Source: Ecdyonurus torrentis
Lineage: Eukaryota; Arthropoda; Insecta; Ephemeroptera; Heptageniidae
Reading direction: 5' to 3'
DNA: 64,000 nt
NCBI GenBank assembly: GCA_949318235.1
Contig: OX439135.1
Coordinates: 28,528,587-28,592,586, forward strand
Both the position numbers and the translations under genes were made by a program. Below are positions 47,401-60,000 of this stretch, one piece after another (the stretch's first letter is position 1; each line of letters starts with the position of its first letter). Below the pieces are notes generated by a model. The model did no database searches. It was not told where the DNA came from and saw only the letters and a program-made list of their open reading frames with translations.

Positions 47401-50084
47401 TTCAAGAACCAAATGTTATTGAATGATAAAAATCATACTTTTTACACGATTAAAACTAGTTTTGATGATTTCTCAAAAACTAAAAATGCTACAGACATCA
47501 AATTCAACTCAAAACATAGCTTTTTCAATTCTCTACAAAAAAGATGTCTTGAACTTTTTTGCTCCGACGCATACTTTTTGGGTTATTGACAATTTAAGTT
47601 TTCACTCATTATGTAGCCAAACCAAGTCATGAAACAAAGTTTCTATTTCAAGAACCAAATGTTATTGAATGATAAAAATCATACTTTTTACACGACTAAA
47701 ACTAGTTGTGATGATTTCTCAAAAACTAAGAATGCTACAGACTTACTATTTTACTCAAAACATAGCTTTTTCAATTCTCTACAAAAAAGATGTCTTGAAC
47801 TTTTTTGCTCCGACGCATACTTTTTGGGTTATTGACAATTTTAGTTTTCACTCATCATGTAGCCAAACCGAGTCATGAAACAAAGTTTCTATTTCAAGAA
47901 CCAAATGTTATTGAATGATAAAAATCATACTTTTTACACGATTAAAACTAGTTTTGATGATTTCTCAAAAACTAAAAATGCTACAGACATCAAATTCAAC
48001 TCAAAACATAGCTTTTTCAATTCTCTACAAAAAAGATGTCTTGAACTGTTTTGCTCCGACGCATACTTTTTGGGTTATTGACAATTTAAGTTTTCACTCA
48101 TTATGTAGCCAAACCAAGTCATGAAACAAAGTTTCTATTTCAAGAACCAAATGTTATTGAATGATAAAAATCATACTTTTTACACGACTAAAACTAGTTG
48201 TGATGATTTCTCAAAAACTAAGAATGCTACAGACTTACTATTTTACTCAAAACATAGCTTTTTCAATTCTCTACAAAAAAGATGTCTTGAACTTTTTTGC
48301 TCCGACGCATACTTTTTGGGTTATTGACAATTTTAGTTTTCACTCATCATGTAGCCAAACCAAGTCATGAAACAAAGTTTCTATTTCAAGAACCAAATGT
48401 TATTGAATGATAAAAATCATATTTTTACACGATTAAAACTTGTTTTGATGATTTCTCAAAAACTAAGAATGCTACAGACTTATATTTTACTCAAAACATA
48501 GCTTTTTTAATTCTCTACAAAAAAGATGTCTTAAACTTTTTTGCTCCGACGCATACTTTTTGGGTTATTGACAATTTTAGTTTTCACTCATCATGTAGCC
48601 AAACCGAGTCATGAAACAAAGTTTCTATTTCAAGAACCAAATGTTATTGAATGATAAAAATCATACTTTTTACACGATTAAAACTAGTTTTGATGATTTC
48701 TCAGAAACTGAGAATGCTACAGACTTACTATTTAATTCAAAACATAGCTTTTTCAATTCTCTACAAAAAAGATGTCTTGAACTTTTTTGCTCCGACGCAT
48801 ACTTTTTGGGTTATTGACAATTTTAGTTTTCACTCATCATGTAGCCAAACCGAGTCATGAAACAAAGTTTCTATTTCAAGAACCAAATGTTATTGAATGA
48901 TAAAAATCATACTTTTTACACGATTAAAACTAGTTTTGATGATTTCTCAGAAACTAAGAATGCTACAGACATCAAATTCAACTCAAAACATAGCTTTTTC
49001 AATTCTCTACAAAAAAGATGTCTTGAACTTTTTTGCTCCGACGCATACTTTTTGGGTTATTGACAATTATAGTTTTCACTCATCATGTAGCCAAACCAAG
49101 TCATGAAACAAAGTTTCTATTTCAAGAACCAAATGTTATTGAATGATAAAAATCATACTTTTTACACGACTAAAACTAGTTGTGATGATTTCTCAAAAAC
49201 TAAGAATGCTACAGACTTACTATTTTACTCAAAACATAGCTTTTTCAATTCTCTACAAAAAAGATGTCTTCAACTTTTTTGCTCCGACGCATACTTTTTG
49301 GGTTATTGACAATTTTAGTTTTCACTCATCATGTAGCCAAACCGAGTCATGAAACAAAGTTTCTATTTCAAGAACCAAATGTTATTGAATGATAAAAATC
49401 ATACTTTTTACACGATTAAAACTAGTTTTGATGATTTCTCAAAAACTAAGAATGCTACAGACATCAAATTCAACTCAAAACATAGCTTTTTCAATTCTCT
49501 ACAAAAAAGATGTCTTGAACTTTTTTGCTCCGACGCATACTTTTTGGGTTATTGACAATTTAAGTTTTCACTCATTATGTAGCCAAACCAAGTCATGAAA
49601 CAAAGTTTCTATTTCAAGAACCAAATGTTATTGAATGATAAAAATCATATTTTTACACGATTAAAACTTGTTTTGATGATTTCTCAAAAACTAAGAATGC
49701 TACAGACTTATATTTTACTCAAAACATAGCTTTTTCAATTCTCTACAAAAAAGATGTCTTAAACTTTTTTGCTCCGACGCATACTTTTTGGGTTATTGAC
49801 AATTTTAGTTTTCACTCATCATGTAGCCAAACCGAGTCATGAAACAAAGTTTCTATTTCAAGAACCAAATGTTATTGAATGATAAAAATCATACTTTTTA
49901 CACGATTAAAACTAGTTTTGATGATTTCTCAGAAACTGAGAATGCTACAGACTTACTATTTTACTCAAAACATAGCTTTTTCAATTCTCTACAAAAAAGA
50001 TGTCTTGAACTTTTTTGCTCCGACGCATACTTTTTGGGTTATTGACAATTTTAGTTTTCACTCATCATGTAGCCAAACCGAGTC
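44435..50084 (+). repeat. 11-monomer higher-order unit of 2,702 bp, two copies plus one monomer
   Basis: Copy 1 is 44435-47136 and copy 2 is 47137-49838; the next S (49839) also matches. Order: S, N-L, T, N-L, T, Y, S/F, N-y, Tq, N-L, Y. Both N-L monomers of each copy carry the rare A at p102 (ACTAAAAATG): 44681, 45173, 47383 and 47875. S/F 45909 and 48611 share TTTAATTC. The N-L/T pair is itself a 492-bp tandem dimer. One private change is G at 48048. Confidence 0.93.
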
Positions 50085-53000
50085 ATGAAACAAAGTTTCT
50101 ATTTCAAGAACCAAATGTTATTGAATGATAAAAATCATACTTTTTACACGATTAAAACTAGTTTTGATGATTTCTCAGAAACTAAGAATGCTACAGACAT
50201 CAAATTCAACTCAAAACATAGCTTTTTCAATTCTCTACAAAAAAGATGTCTTGAACTTTTTTGCTCCGACGCATACTTTTTGGGTTATTGACAATTATAG
50301 TTTTCACTCATCATGTAGCCAAACCAAGTCATGAAACAAAGTTTCTATTTCAAGAACCAAATGTTATTGAATGATAAAAATCATACTTTTTACACGACTA
50401 AAACTAGTTGTGATGATTTCTCAAAAACTAAGAATGCTACAGACTTACTATTTTACTCAAAACATAGCTTTTTCAATTCTCTACAAAAAAGATGTCTTGA
50501 ACTTTTTTGCTCCGACGCATACTTTTTGGGTTATTGACAATTTTAGTTTTCACTCATCATGTAGCCAAACCGAGTCATGAAACAAAGTTTCTATTTCAAG
50601 AACCAAATGTTATTGAATGATAAAAATCATACTTTTTACACGATTAAAACTAGTTTTGATGATTTCTCAAAAACTAAGAATGCTACAGACATCAAATTCA
50701 ACTCAAAACATAGCTTTTTCAATTCTCTACAAAAAAGATGTCTTGAACTTTTTTGCTCCGACGCATACTTTTTGGGTTATTGACAATTTAAGTTTTCACT
50801 CATTATGTAGCCAAACCAAGTCATGAAACAAAGTTTCTATTTCAAGAACCAAATGTTATTGAATGATAAAAATCATACTTTTTACACGACTAAAACTAGT
50901 TGTGATGATTTCTCAAAAACTAAGAATGCTACAGACTTACTATTTTACTCAAAACATAGCTTTTTCAATTCTCTACAAAAAAGATGTCTTCAACTTTTTT
51001 GCTCCGACGCATACTTTTTGGGTTATTGACAATTATAGTTTTCACTCATCATGTAGCCAAACCAAGTCATGAAACAAAGATTCTATTTCAAGAACCAAAT
51101 GTTATTGAATGATAAAAATCATACTTTTTACACGAATAAAACTAGTTTTGATGATTTCTCAGAAACTAAGAATGCTACAGACATTAAATTCAATTCAAAA
51201 CATAGCTTTTTCAATTCTCTACAAAAAAGATGTCTTGAACTTTTTTGCTCCGACGCATACTTTTTGGGTTATTGACAATTTTAGTTTTCACTCATCATGT
51301 AGCCAAACCAAGTCATGAAACAAAGTTTTTATTTCAAGAACCAAATGTTATTGAATGATAAAAATCATACTTTTTACACGATTAAAACTAGTTTTGATGA
51401 TTTCTCAAAAACTAAGAATGCTACAGACTTACAATTGGAGTCAAAACATAGCTTTTTCAATTCTCTACAAAAAAGATGTCTTCAACTTTTTTGCTCCGAC
51501 GCATACTTTTTGGGTTATTGACAATTTTAGTTTTCACTCATCATGTAGCCAAACCGAGTCATGAAACAAAGTTTCTATTTCAAGAACCAAATGTTATTGA
51601 ATGATAAAAATCATACTTTTTACACGATTAAAACTAGTTTTGATGATTTCTCAAAAACTAAGAATGCTACAGACATCAAATTCAACTCAAAACATAGCTT
51701 TTTCAATTCTCTACAAAAAAGATGTCTTGAACTTTTTTGCTCCGACGCATACTTTTTGGGTTATTGACAATTTAAGTTTTCACTCATTATGTAGCCAAAC
51801 CAAGTCATGAAACAAAGTTTCTATTTCAAGAACCAAATGTTATTGAATGATAAAAATCATATTTTTACACGATTAAAACTTGTTTTGATGATTTCTCAAA
51901 AACTAAGAATGCTACAGACTTATATTTTACTCAAAACATAGCTTTTTCAATTCTCTACAAAAAAGATGTCTTAAACTTTTTTGCTCCGACGCATACTTTT
52001 TGGGTTATTGACAATTTTAGTTTTCACTCATCATGTAGCCAAACCGAGTCATGAAACAAAGTTTCTATTTCAAGAACCAAATGTTATTGAATGATAAAAA
52101 TCATACTTTTTACACGATTAAAACTAGTTTTGATGATTTCTCAGAAACTGAGAATGCTACAGACTTACTATTTTACTCAAAACATAGCTTTTTCAATTCT
52201 CTACAAAAAAGATGTCTTGAACTTTTTTGCTCCGACGCATACTTTTTGGGTTATTGACAATTTTAGTTTTCACTCATCATGTAGCCAAACCGAGTCATGA
52301 AACAAAGTTTCTATTTCAAGAACCAAATGTTATTGAATGATAAAAATCATACTTTTTACACGATTAAAACTAGTTTTGATGATTTCTCAGAAACTAAGAA
52401 TGCTACAGACATCAAATTCAACTCAAAACATAGCTTTTTCAATTCTCTACAAAAAAGATGTCTTGAACTTTTTTGCTCCGACGCATACTTTTTGGGTTAT
52501 TGACAATTATAGTTTTCACTCATCATGTAGCCAAACCAAGTCATGAAACAAAGTTTCTATTTCAAGAACCAAATGTTATTGAATGATAAAAATCATACTT
52601 TTTACACGACTAAAACTAGTTGTGATGATTTCTCAAAAACTAAGAATGCTACAGACTTACTATTTTACTCAAAACATAGCTTTTTCAATTCTCTACAAAA
52701 AAGATGTCTTGAACTTTTTTGCTCCGACGCATACTTTTTGGGTTATTGACAATTTTAGTTTTCACTCATCATGTAGCCAAACCGAGTCATGAAACAAAGT
52801 TTCTATTTCAAGAACCAAATGTTATTGAATGATAAAAATCATACTTTTTACACGATTAAAACTAGTTTTGATGATTTCTCAAAAACTAAGAATGCTACAG
52901 ACATCAAATTCAACTCAAAACATAGCTTTTTCAATTCTCTACAAAAAAGATGTCTTGAACTTTTTTGCTCCGACGCATACTTTTTGGGTTATTGACAATT

Positions 53001-53690
53001 TAAGTTTTCACTCATTATGTAGCCAAACCAAGTCATGAAACAAAGTTTCTATTTCAAGAACCAAATGTTATTGAATGATAAAAATCATACTTTTTACACG
53101 ACTAAAACTAGTTGTGATGATTTCTCAAAAACTAAGAATGCTACAGACTTACTATTTTACTCAAAACATAGCTTTTTCAATTCTCTACAAAAAAGATGTC
53201 TTCAACTTTTTTGCTCCGACGCATACTTTTTGGGTTATTGACAATTATAGTTTTCACTCATCATGTAGCCAAACCAAGTCATGAAACAAAGATTCTATTT
53301 CAAGAACCAAATGTTATTGAATGATAAAAATCATACTTTTTACACGAATAAAACTAGTTTTGATGATTTCTCAGAAACTAAGAATGCTACAGACATTAAA
53401 TTCAATTCAAAACATAGCTTTTTCAATTCTCTACAAAAAAGATGTCTTGAACTTTTTTGCTCCGACGCATACTTTTTGGGTTATTGACAATTTTAGTTTT
53501 CACTCATCATGTAGCCAAACCAAGTCATGAAACAAAGTTTTTATTTCAAGAACCAAATGTTATTGAATGATAAAAATCATACTTTTTACACGATTAAAAC
53601 TAGTTTTGATGATTTCTCAAAAACTAAGAATGCTACAGACTTACAATTGGAGTCAAAACATAGCTTTTTCAATTCTCTACAAAAAAGATG
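49270..53690 (+). repeat. 9-monomer higher-order unit of 2,212 bp, two copies with a mapped junction
   Basis: From inside Tq 49103 the order N-L, Y, S, N-y, T, N-L, Tq, R, Q recurs 2,212 bp later. Starts are 49349 to 51315 and 51561 to 53527. C at 49271 (p169) is matched by C at 51483, but 53695 is G. The joint therefore lies within the monomer at 51315, after its Q diagnostic and at or before 51483. R monomers 51069 and 53281 are the only R copies right of 23.3 kb and have CAATTC in place of CGATTC. Confidence 0.9.
51315..51560 (+). repeat. Chimeric monomer Q (5') / Tq (3'), junction of the 2,212-bp duplication
   Basis: The 5' two thirds equal Q 53527 (TTACAATTGGAGTC). The 3' third equals Tq 49103 (CTTCAAC, TTTTAG, CCGAG). 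The switch lies between about 51441 and 51483. It is the expected joint of a tandem duplication made by unequal exchange between misaligned Q and Tq monomers. Confidence 0.85.
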
Positions 53691-53772
53691 TCTTGAACTT
53701 TTTTGCTCCGACGCATACTTTTTGGGTTATTGACAATTATAGTTTTCACTCATCATGTAGCCAAACCAAGTC

Positions 53773-54018
53773 ATGAAACAAAGTTTCTATTTTAAGAACC
53801 AAATGTTATTGAATGATAAAAATCATACTTTTTACACGATTAAAACTAGTTTTGATGATTTCTCAGAAACTAAGAATGCTACAGACATCAAATTCAACTC
53901 AAAACATAGCTTTTTCAATTCTCTACAAAAAAGATGTCTTGAACTTTTTTGCTCCGACGCATACTTTTTGGGTTATTGACAATTTTAGTTTTCACTCATC
54001 ATGTAGCCAAACCAAGTC
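53773..54018 (+). repeat. N monomer linking the 2,212-bp block to the terminal block
   Basis: Family N with T at p21 (TTTTAAGAACC), following Q 53527. It is the same type as 54755, 56963, 58926 and 62610, each of which also follows a Q monomer. It marks the Q-N pair from which the terminal block appears to have expanded. Confidence 0.85.
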
Positions 54019-57000
54019 ATGAAACAAAGTTTCTATTTCAAGAACCAAATGTTATTGAATGATAAAAATCATATTTTTACACGATTAAAACTAGTTTTGA
54101 TGATTTCTCAAAAACTAAGAATGCTACAGACTTATATTTTACTCAAAACATAGCTTTTTCAATTCTCTACAAAAAAGGTGTCTTGAACTTTTTTGCTCCG
54201 ACGCATACTTTTTGGGTTATTGACAATTATAGTTTTCACTCATCATGTAGCCAAACCAAGTCATTAAACAAAGTTTCTATTTCAAGAACCAAATGTTATT
54301 GAATGATAAAAATCATACTTTTTACACGATTAAAACTAGTTTTGATGATTTCTCAGAAACTAAGAATGCTACAGACTTACAATTGGAGTCAAAACATAGC
54401 TTTTTCAATTCTCTACAAAAAAGATGTCTTGAACTTTTTTGCTCCGACGCATACTTTTTGGGTTATTGACAATTATAGTTTTCACTCATCATGTAGCCAA
54501 ACCAAGTCATGAAACAAAGTTTCTATTTTAAGAACCAAATGTTATTGAATGATAAAAATCATACTTTTTACACGATTAAAACTAGTTTTGATGATTTCTC
54601 AAAAACTAAGAATGCTACAGACTTACAATTGGAGTCAAAACATAGCTTTTTCAATTCTCTACAAAAAAGATTTCTTGAACTTTTTTGCTCCGACGCATAC
54701 TTTTTGGGTTATTGACAATTATAGTTTTCACTCATCATGTAGCCAAACCAAGTCATGAAACAAAGTTTCTATTTTAAGAACCAAATGTTATTGAATGATA
54801 AAAATCATACTTTTTACACGATTAAAACTAGTTTTGATGATTTCTCAGAAACTAAGAATGCTACAGACATCAAATTCAACTCAAAACATAGCTTTTTCAA
54901 TTCTCTACAAAAAAGATGTCTTGAACTTTTTTGCTCCGACGCATACTTTTTGGGTTATTGACAATTTTAGTTTTCACTCATCATGTAGCCAAACCAAGTC
55001 ATGAAACAAAGTTTCTATTTCAAGAACCAAATGTTATTGAATGATAAAAATCATATTTTTACACGATTAAAACTAGTTTTGATGATTTCTCAAAAACTAA
55101 GAATGCTACAGACTTATATTTTACTCAAAACATAGCTTTTTCAATTCTCTACAAAAAAGATGTCTTAAACTTTTTTGCTCCGACGCATACTTTTTGGGTT
55201 ATTGACAATTTTAGTTTTCACTCATCATGTAGCCAAACCGAGTCATGAAACAAAGTTTCTATTTCAAGAACCAAATGTTATTGAATGATAAAAATCATAC
55301 TTTTTACACGATTAAAACTAGTTTTGATGATTTCTCAGAAACTAAGAATGCTACAGACATCAAATTCAACTCAAAACATAGCTTTTTCAATTCTCTACAA
55401 AAAAGATGTCTTGAACTTTTTTGCTCCGACGCATACTTTTTGGGTTATTGACAATTATAGTTTTCACTCATCATGTAGCCAAACCAAGTCATGAAACAAA
55501 GTTTCTATTTCAAGAACCAAATGTTATTGAATGATAAAAATCATATTTTTACACGATTAAAACTTGTTTTGATGATTTCTCAAAAACTAAGAATGCTACA
55601 GACTTATATTTTACTCAAAACATAGCTTTTTCAATTCTCTACAAAAAAGATGTCTTAAACTTTTTTGCTCCGACGCATACTTTTTGGGTTATTGACAATT
55701 TTAGTTTTCACTCATCATGTAGCCAAACCGAGTCATGAAACAAAGTTTCTATTTCAAGAACCAAATGTTATTGAATGATAAAAATCATACTTTTTACACG
55801 ATTAAAACTAGTTTTGATGATTTCTCAGAAACTGAGAATGCTACAGACTTACTATTTTACTCAAAACATAGCTTTTTCAATTCTCTACAAAAAAGATGTC
55901 TTGAACTTTTTTGCTCCGACGCATACTTTTTGGGTTATTGACAATTTTAGTTTTCACTCATCATGTAGCCAAACCGAGTCATGAAACAAAGTTTCTATTT
56001 CAAGAACCAAATGTTATTGAATGATAAAAATCATACTTTTTACACGATTAAAACTAGTTTTGATGATTTCTCAGAAACTAAGAATGCTACAGACATCAAA
56101 TTCAACTCAAAACATAGCTTTTTCAATTCTCTACAAAAAAGATGTCTTGAACTTTTTTGCTCCGACGCATACTTTTTGGGTTATTGACAATTTTAGTTTT
56201 CACTCATCATGTAGCCAAACCAAGTCATGAAACAAAGTTTCTATTTCAAGAACCAAATGTTATTGAATGATAAAAATCATATTTTTACACGATTAAAACT
56301 AGTTTTGATGATTTCTCAAAAACTAAGAATGCTACAGACTTATATTTTACTCAAAACATAGCTTTTTCAATTCTCTACAAAAAAGGTGTCTTGAACTTTT
56401 TTGCTCCGACGCATACTTTTTGGGTTATTGACAATTATAGTTTTCACTCATCATGTAGCCAAACCAAGTCATTAAACAAAGTTTCTATTTCAAGAACCAA
56501 ATGTTATTGAATGATAAAAATCATACTTTTTACACGATTAAAACTAGTTTTGATGATTTCTCAGAAACTAAGAATGCTACAGACTTACAATTGGAGTCAA
56601 AACATAGCTTTTTCAATTCTCTACAAAAAAGATGTCTTGAACTTTTTTGCTCCGACGCATACTTTTTGGGTTATTGACAATTATAGTTTTCACTCATCAT
56701 GTAGCCAAACCAAGTCATGAAACAAAGTTTCTATTTTAAGAACCAAATGTTATTGAATGATAAAAATCATACTTTTTACACGATTAAAACTAGTTTTGAT
56801 GATTTCTCAAAAACTAAGAATGCTACAGACTTACAATTGGAGTCAAAACATAGCTTTTTCAATTCTCTACAAAAAAGATTTCTTGAACTTTTTTGCTCCG
56901 ACGCATACTTTTTGGGTTATTGACAATTATAGTTTTCACTCATCATGTAGCCAAACCAAGTCATGAAACAAAGTTTCTATTTTAAGAACCAAATGTTATT

Positions 57001-60000
57001 GAATGATAAAAATCATACTTTTTACACGATTAAAACTAGTTTTGATGATTTCTCAGAAACTAAGAATGCTACAGACATCAAATTCAACTCAAAACATAGC
57101 TTTTTCAATTCTCTACAAAAAAGATGTCTTGAACTTTTTTGCTCCGACGCATACTTTTTGGGTTATTGACAATTTTAGTTTTCACTCATCATGTAGCCAA
57201 ACCAAGTCATGAAACAAAGTTTCTATTTCAAGAACCAAATGTTATTGAATGATAAAAATCATATTTTTACACGATTAAAACTAGTTTTGATGATTTCTCA
57301 AAAACTAAGAATGCTACAGACTTATATTTTACTCAAAACATAGCTTTTTCAATTCTCTACAAAAAAGATGTCTTAAACTTTTTTGCTCCGACGCATACTT
57401 TTTGGGTTATTGACAATTTTAGTTTTCACTCATCATGTAGCCAAACCGAGTCATGAAACAAAGTTTCTATTTCAAGAACCAAATGTTATTGAATGATAAA
57501 AATCATACTTTTTACACGATTAAAACTAGTTTTGATGATTTCTCAGAAACTAAGAATGCTACAGACATCAAATTCAACTCAAAACATAGCTTTTTCAATT
57601 CTCTACAAAAAAGATGTCTTGAACTTTTTTGCTCCGACGCATACTTTTTGGGTTATTGACAATTATAGTTTTCACTCATCATGTAGCCAAACCAAGTCAT
57701 GAAACAAAGTTTCTATTTCAAGAACCAAATGTTATTGAATGATAAAAATCATATTTTTACACGATTAAAACTTGTTTTGATGATTTCTCAAAAACTAAGA
57801 ATGCTACAGACTTATATTTTACTCAAAACATAGCTTTTTCAATTCTCTACAAAAAAGATGTCTTAAACTTTTTTGCTCCGACGCATACTTTTTGGGTTAT
57901 TGACAATTTTAGTTTTCACTCATCATGTAGCCAAACCGAGTCATGAAACAAAGTTTCTATTTCAAGAACCAAATGTTATTGAATGATAAAAATCATACTT
58001 TTTACACGATTAAAACTAGTTTTGATGATTTCTCAGAAACTGAGAATGCTACAGACTTACTATTTTACTCAAAACATAGCTTTTTCAATTCTCTACAAAA
58101 AAGATGTCTTGAACTTTTTTGCTCCGACGCATACTTTTTGGGTTATTGACAATTTTAGTTTTCACTCATCATGTAGCCAAACCGAGTCATGAAACAAAGT
58201 TTCTATTTCAAGAACCAAATGTTATTGAATGATAAAAATCATACTTTTTACACGATTAAAACTAGTTTTGATGATTTCTCAAAAACTAAGAATGCTACAG
58301 ACTTATATTTTACTCAAAACATAGCTTTTTCAATTCTCTACAAAAAAGGTGTCTTGAACTTTTTTGCTCCGACGCATACTTTTTGGGTTATTGACAATTA
58401 TAGTTTTCACTCATCATGTAGCCAAACCAAGTCATTAAACAAAGTTTCTATTTCAAGAACCAAATGTTATTGAATGATAAAAATCATACTTTTTACACGA
58501 TTAAAACTAGTTTTGATGATTTCTCAGAAACTAAGAATGCTACAGACTTACAATTGGAGTCAAAACATAGCTTTTTCAATTCTCTACAAAAAAGATGTCT
58601 TGAACTTTTTTGCTCCGACGCATACTTTTTGGGTTATTGACAATTATAGTTTTCACTCATCATGTAGCCAAACCAAGTCATGAAACAAAGTTTCTATTTT
58701 AAGAACCAAATGTTATTGAATGATAAAAATCATACTTTTTACACGATTAAAACTAGTTTTGATGATTTCTCAAAAACTAAGAATGCTACAGACTTACAAT
58801 TGGAGTCAAAACATAGCTTTTTCAATTCTCTACAAAAAAGATTTCTTGAACTTTTTTGCTCCGACGCATACTTTTTGGGTTATTGACAATTATAGTTTTC
58901 ACTCATCATGTAGCCAAACCAAGTCATGAAACAAAGTTTCTATTTTAAGAACCAAATGTTATTGAATGATAAAAATCATACTTTTTACACGATTAAAACT
59001 AGTTTTGATGATTTCTCAGAAACTAAGAATGCTACAGACATCAAATTCAACTCAAAACATAGCTTTTTCAATTCTCTACAAAAAAGATGTCTTGAACTTT
59101 TTTGCTCCGACGCATACTTTTTGGGTTATTGACAATTTTAGTTTTCACTCATCATGTAGCCAAACCAAGTCATGAAACAAAGTTTCTATTTCAAGAACCA
59201 AATGTTATTGAATGATAAAAATCATATTTTTACACGATTAAAACTAGTTTTGATGATTTCTCAAAAACTAAGAATGCTACAGACTTATATTTTACTCAAA
59301 ACATAGCTTTTTCAATTCTCTACAAAAAAGATGTCTTAAACTTTTTTGCTCCGACGCATACTTTTTGGGTTATTGACAATTTTAGTTTTCACTCATCATG
59401 TAGCCAAACCGAGTCATGAAACAAAGTTTCTATTTCAAGAACCAAATGTTATTGAATGATAAAAATCATACTTTTTACACGATTAAAACTAGTTTTGATG
59501 ATTTCTCAGAAACTAAGAATGCTACAGACATCAAATTCAACTCAAAACATAGCTTTTTCAATTCTCTACAAAAAAGATGTCTTGAACTTTTTTGCTCCGA
59601 CGCATACTTTTTGGGTTATTGACAATTATAGTTTTCACTCATCATGTAGCCAAACCAAGTCATGAAACAAAGTTTCTATTTCAAGAACCAAATGTTATTG
59701 AATGATAAAAATCATATTTTTACACGATTAAAACTTGTTTTGATGATTTCTCAAAAACTAAGAATGCTACAGACTTATATTTTACTCAAAACATAGCTTT
59801 TTCAATTCTCTACAAAAAAGATGTCTTAAACTTTTTTGCTCCGACGCATACTTTTTGGGTTATTGACAATTTTAGTTTTCACTCATCATGTAGCCAAACC
59901 GAGTCATGAAACAAAGTTTCTATTTCAAGAACCAAATGTTATTGAATGATAAAAATCATACTTTTTACACGATTAAAACTAGTTTTGATGATTTCTCAGA

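Noticed and set aside
58189..58473. The 94-codon frame as a distinct gene
   Set aside because: It arises from one deletion plus loss of the usual TGA in the next monomer. The equivalent monomers at 54019, 56227 and 61874 are frameshifted.
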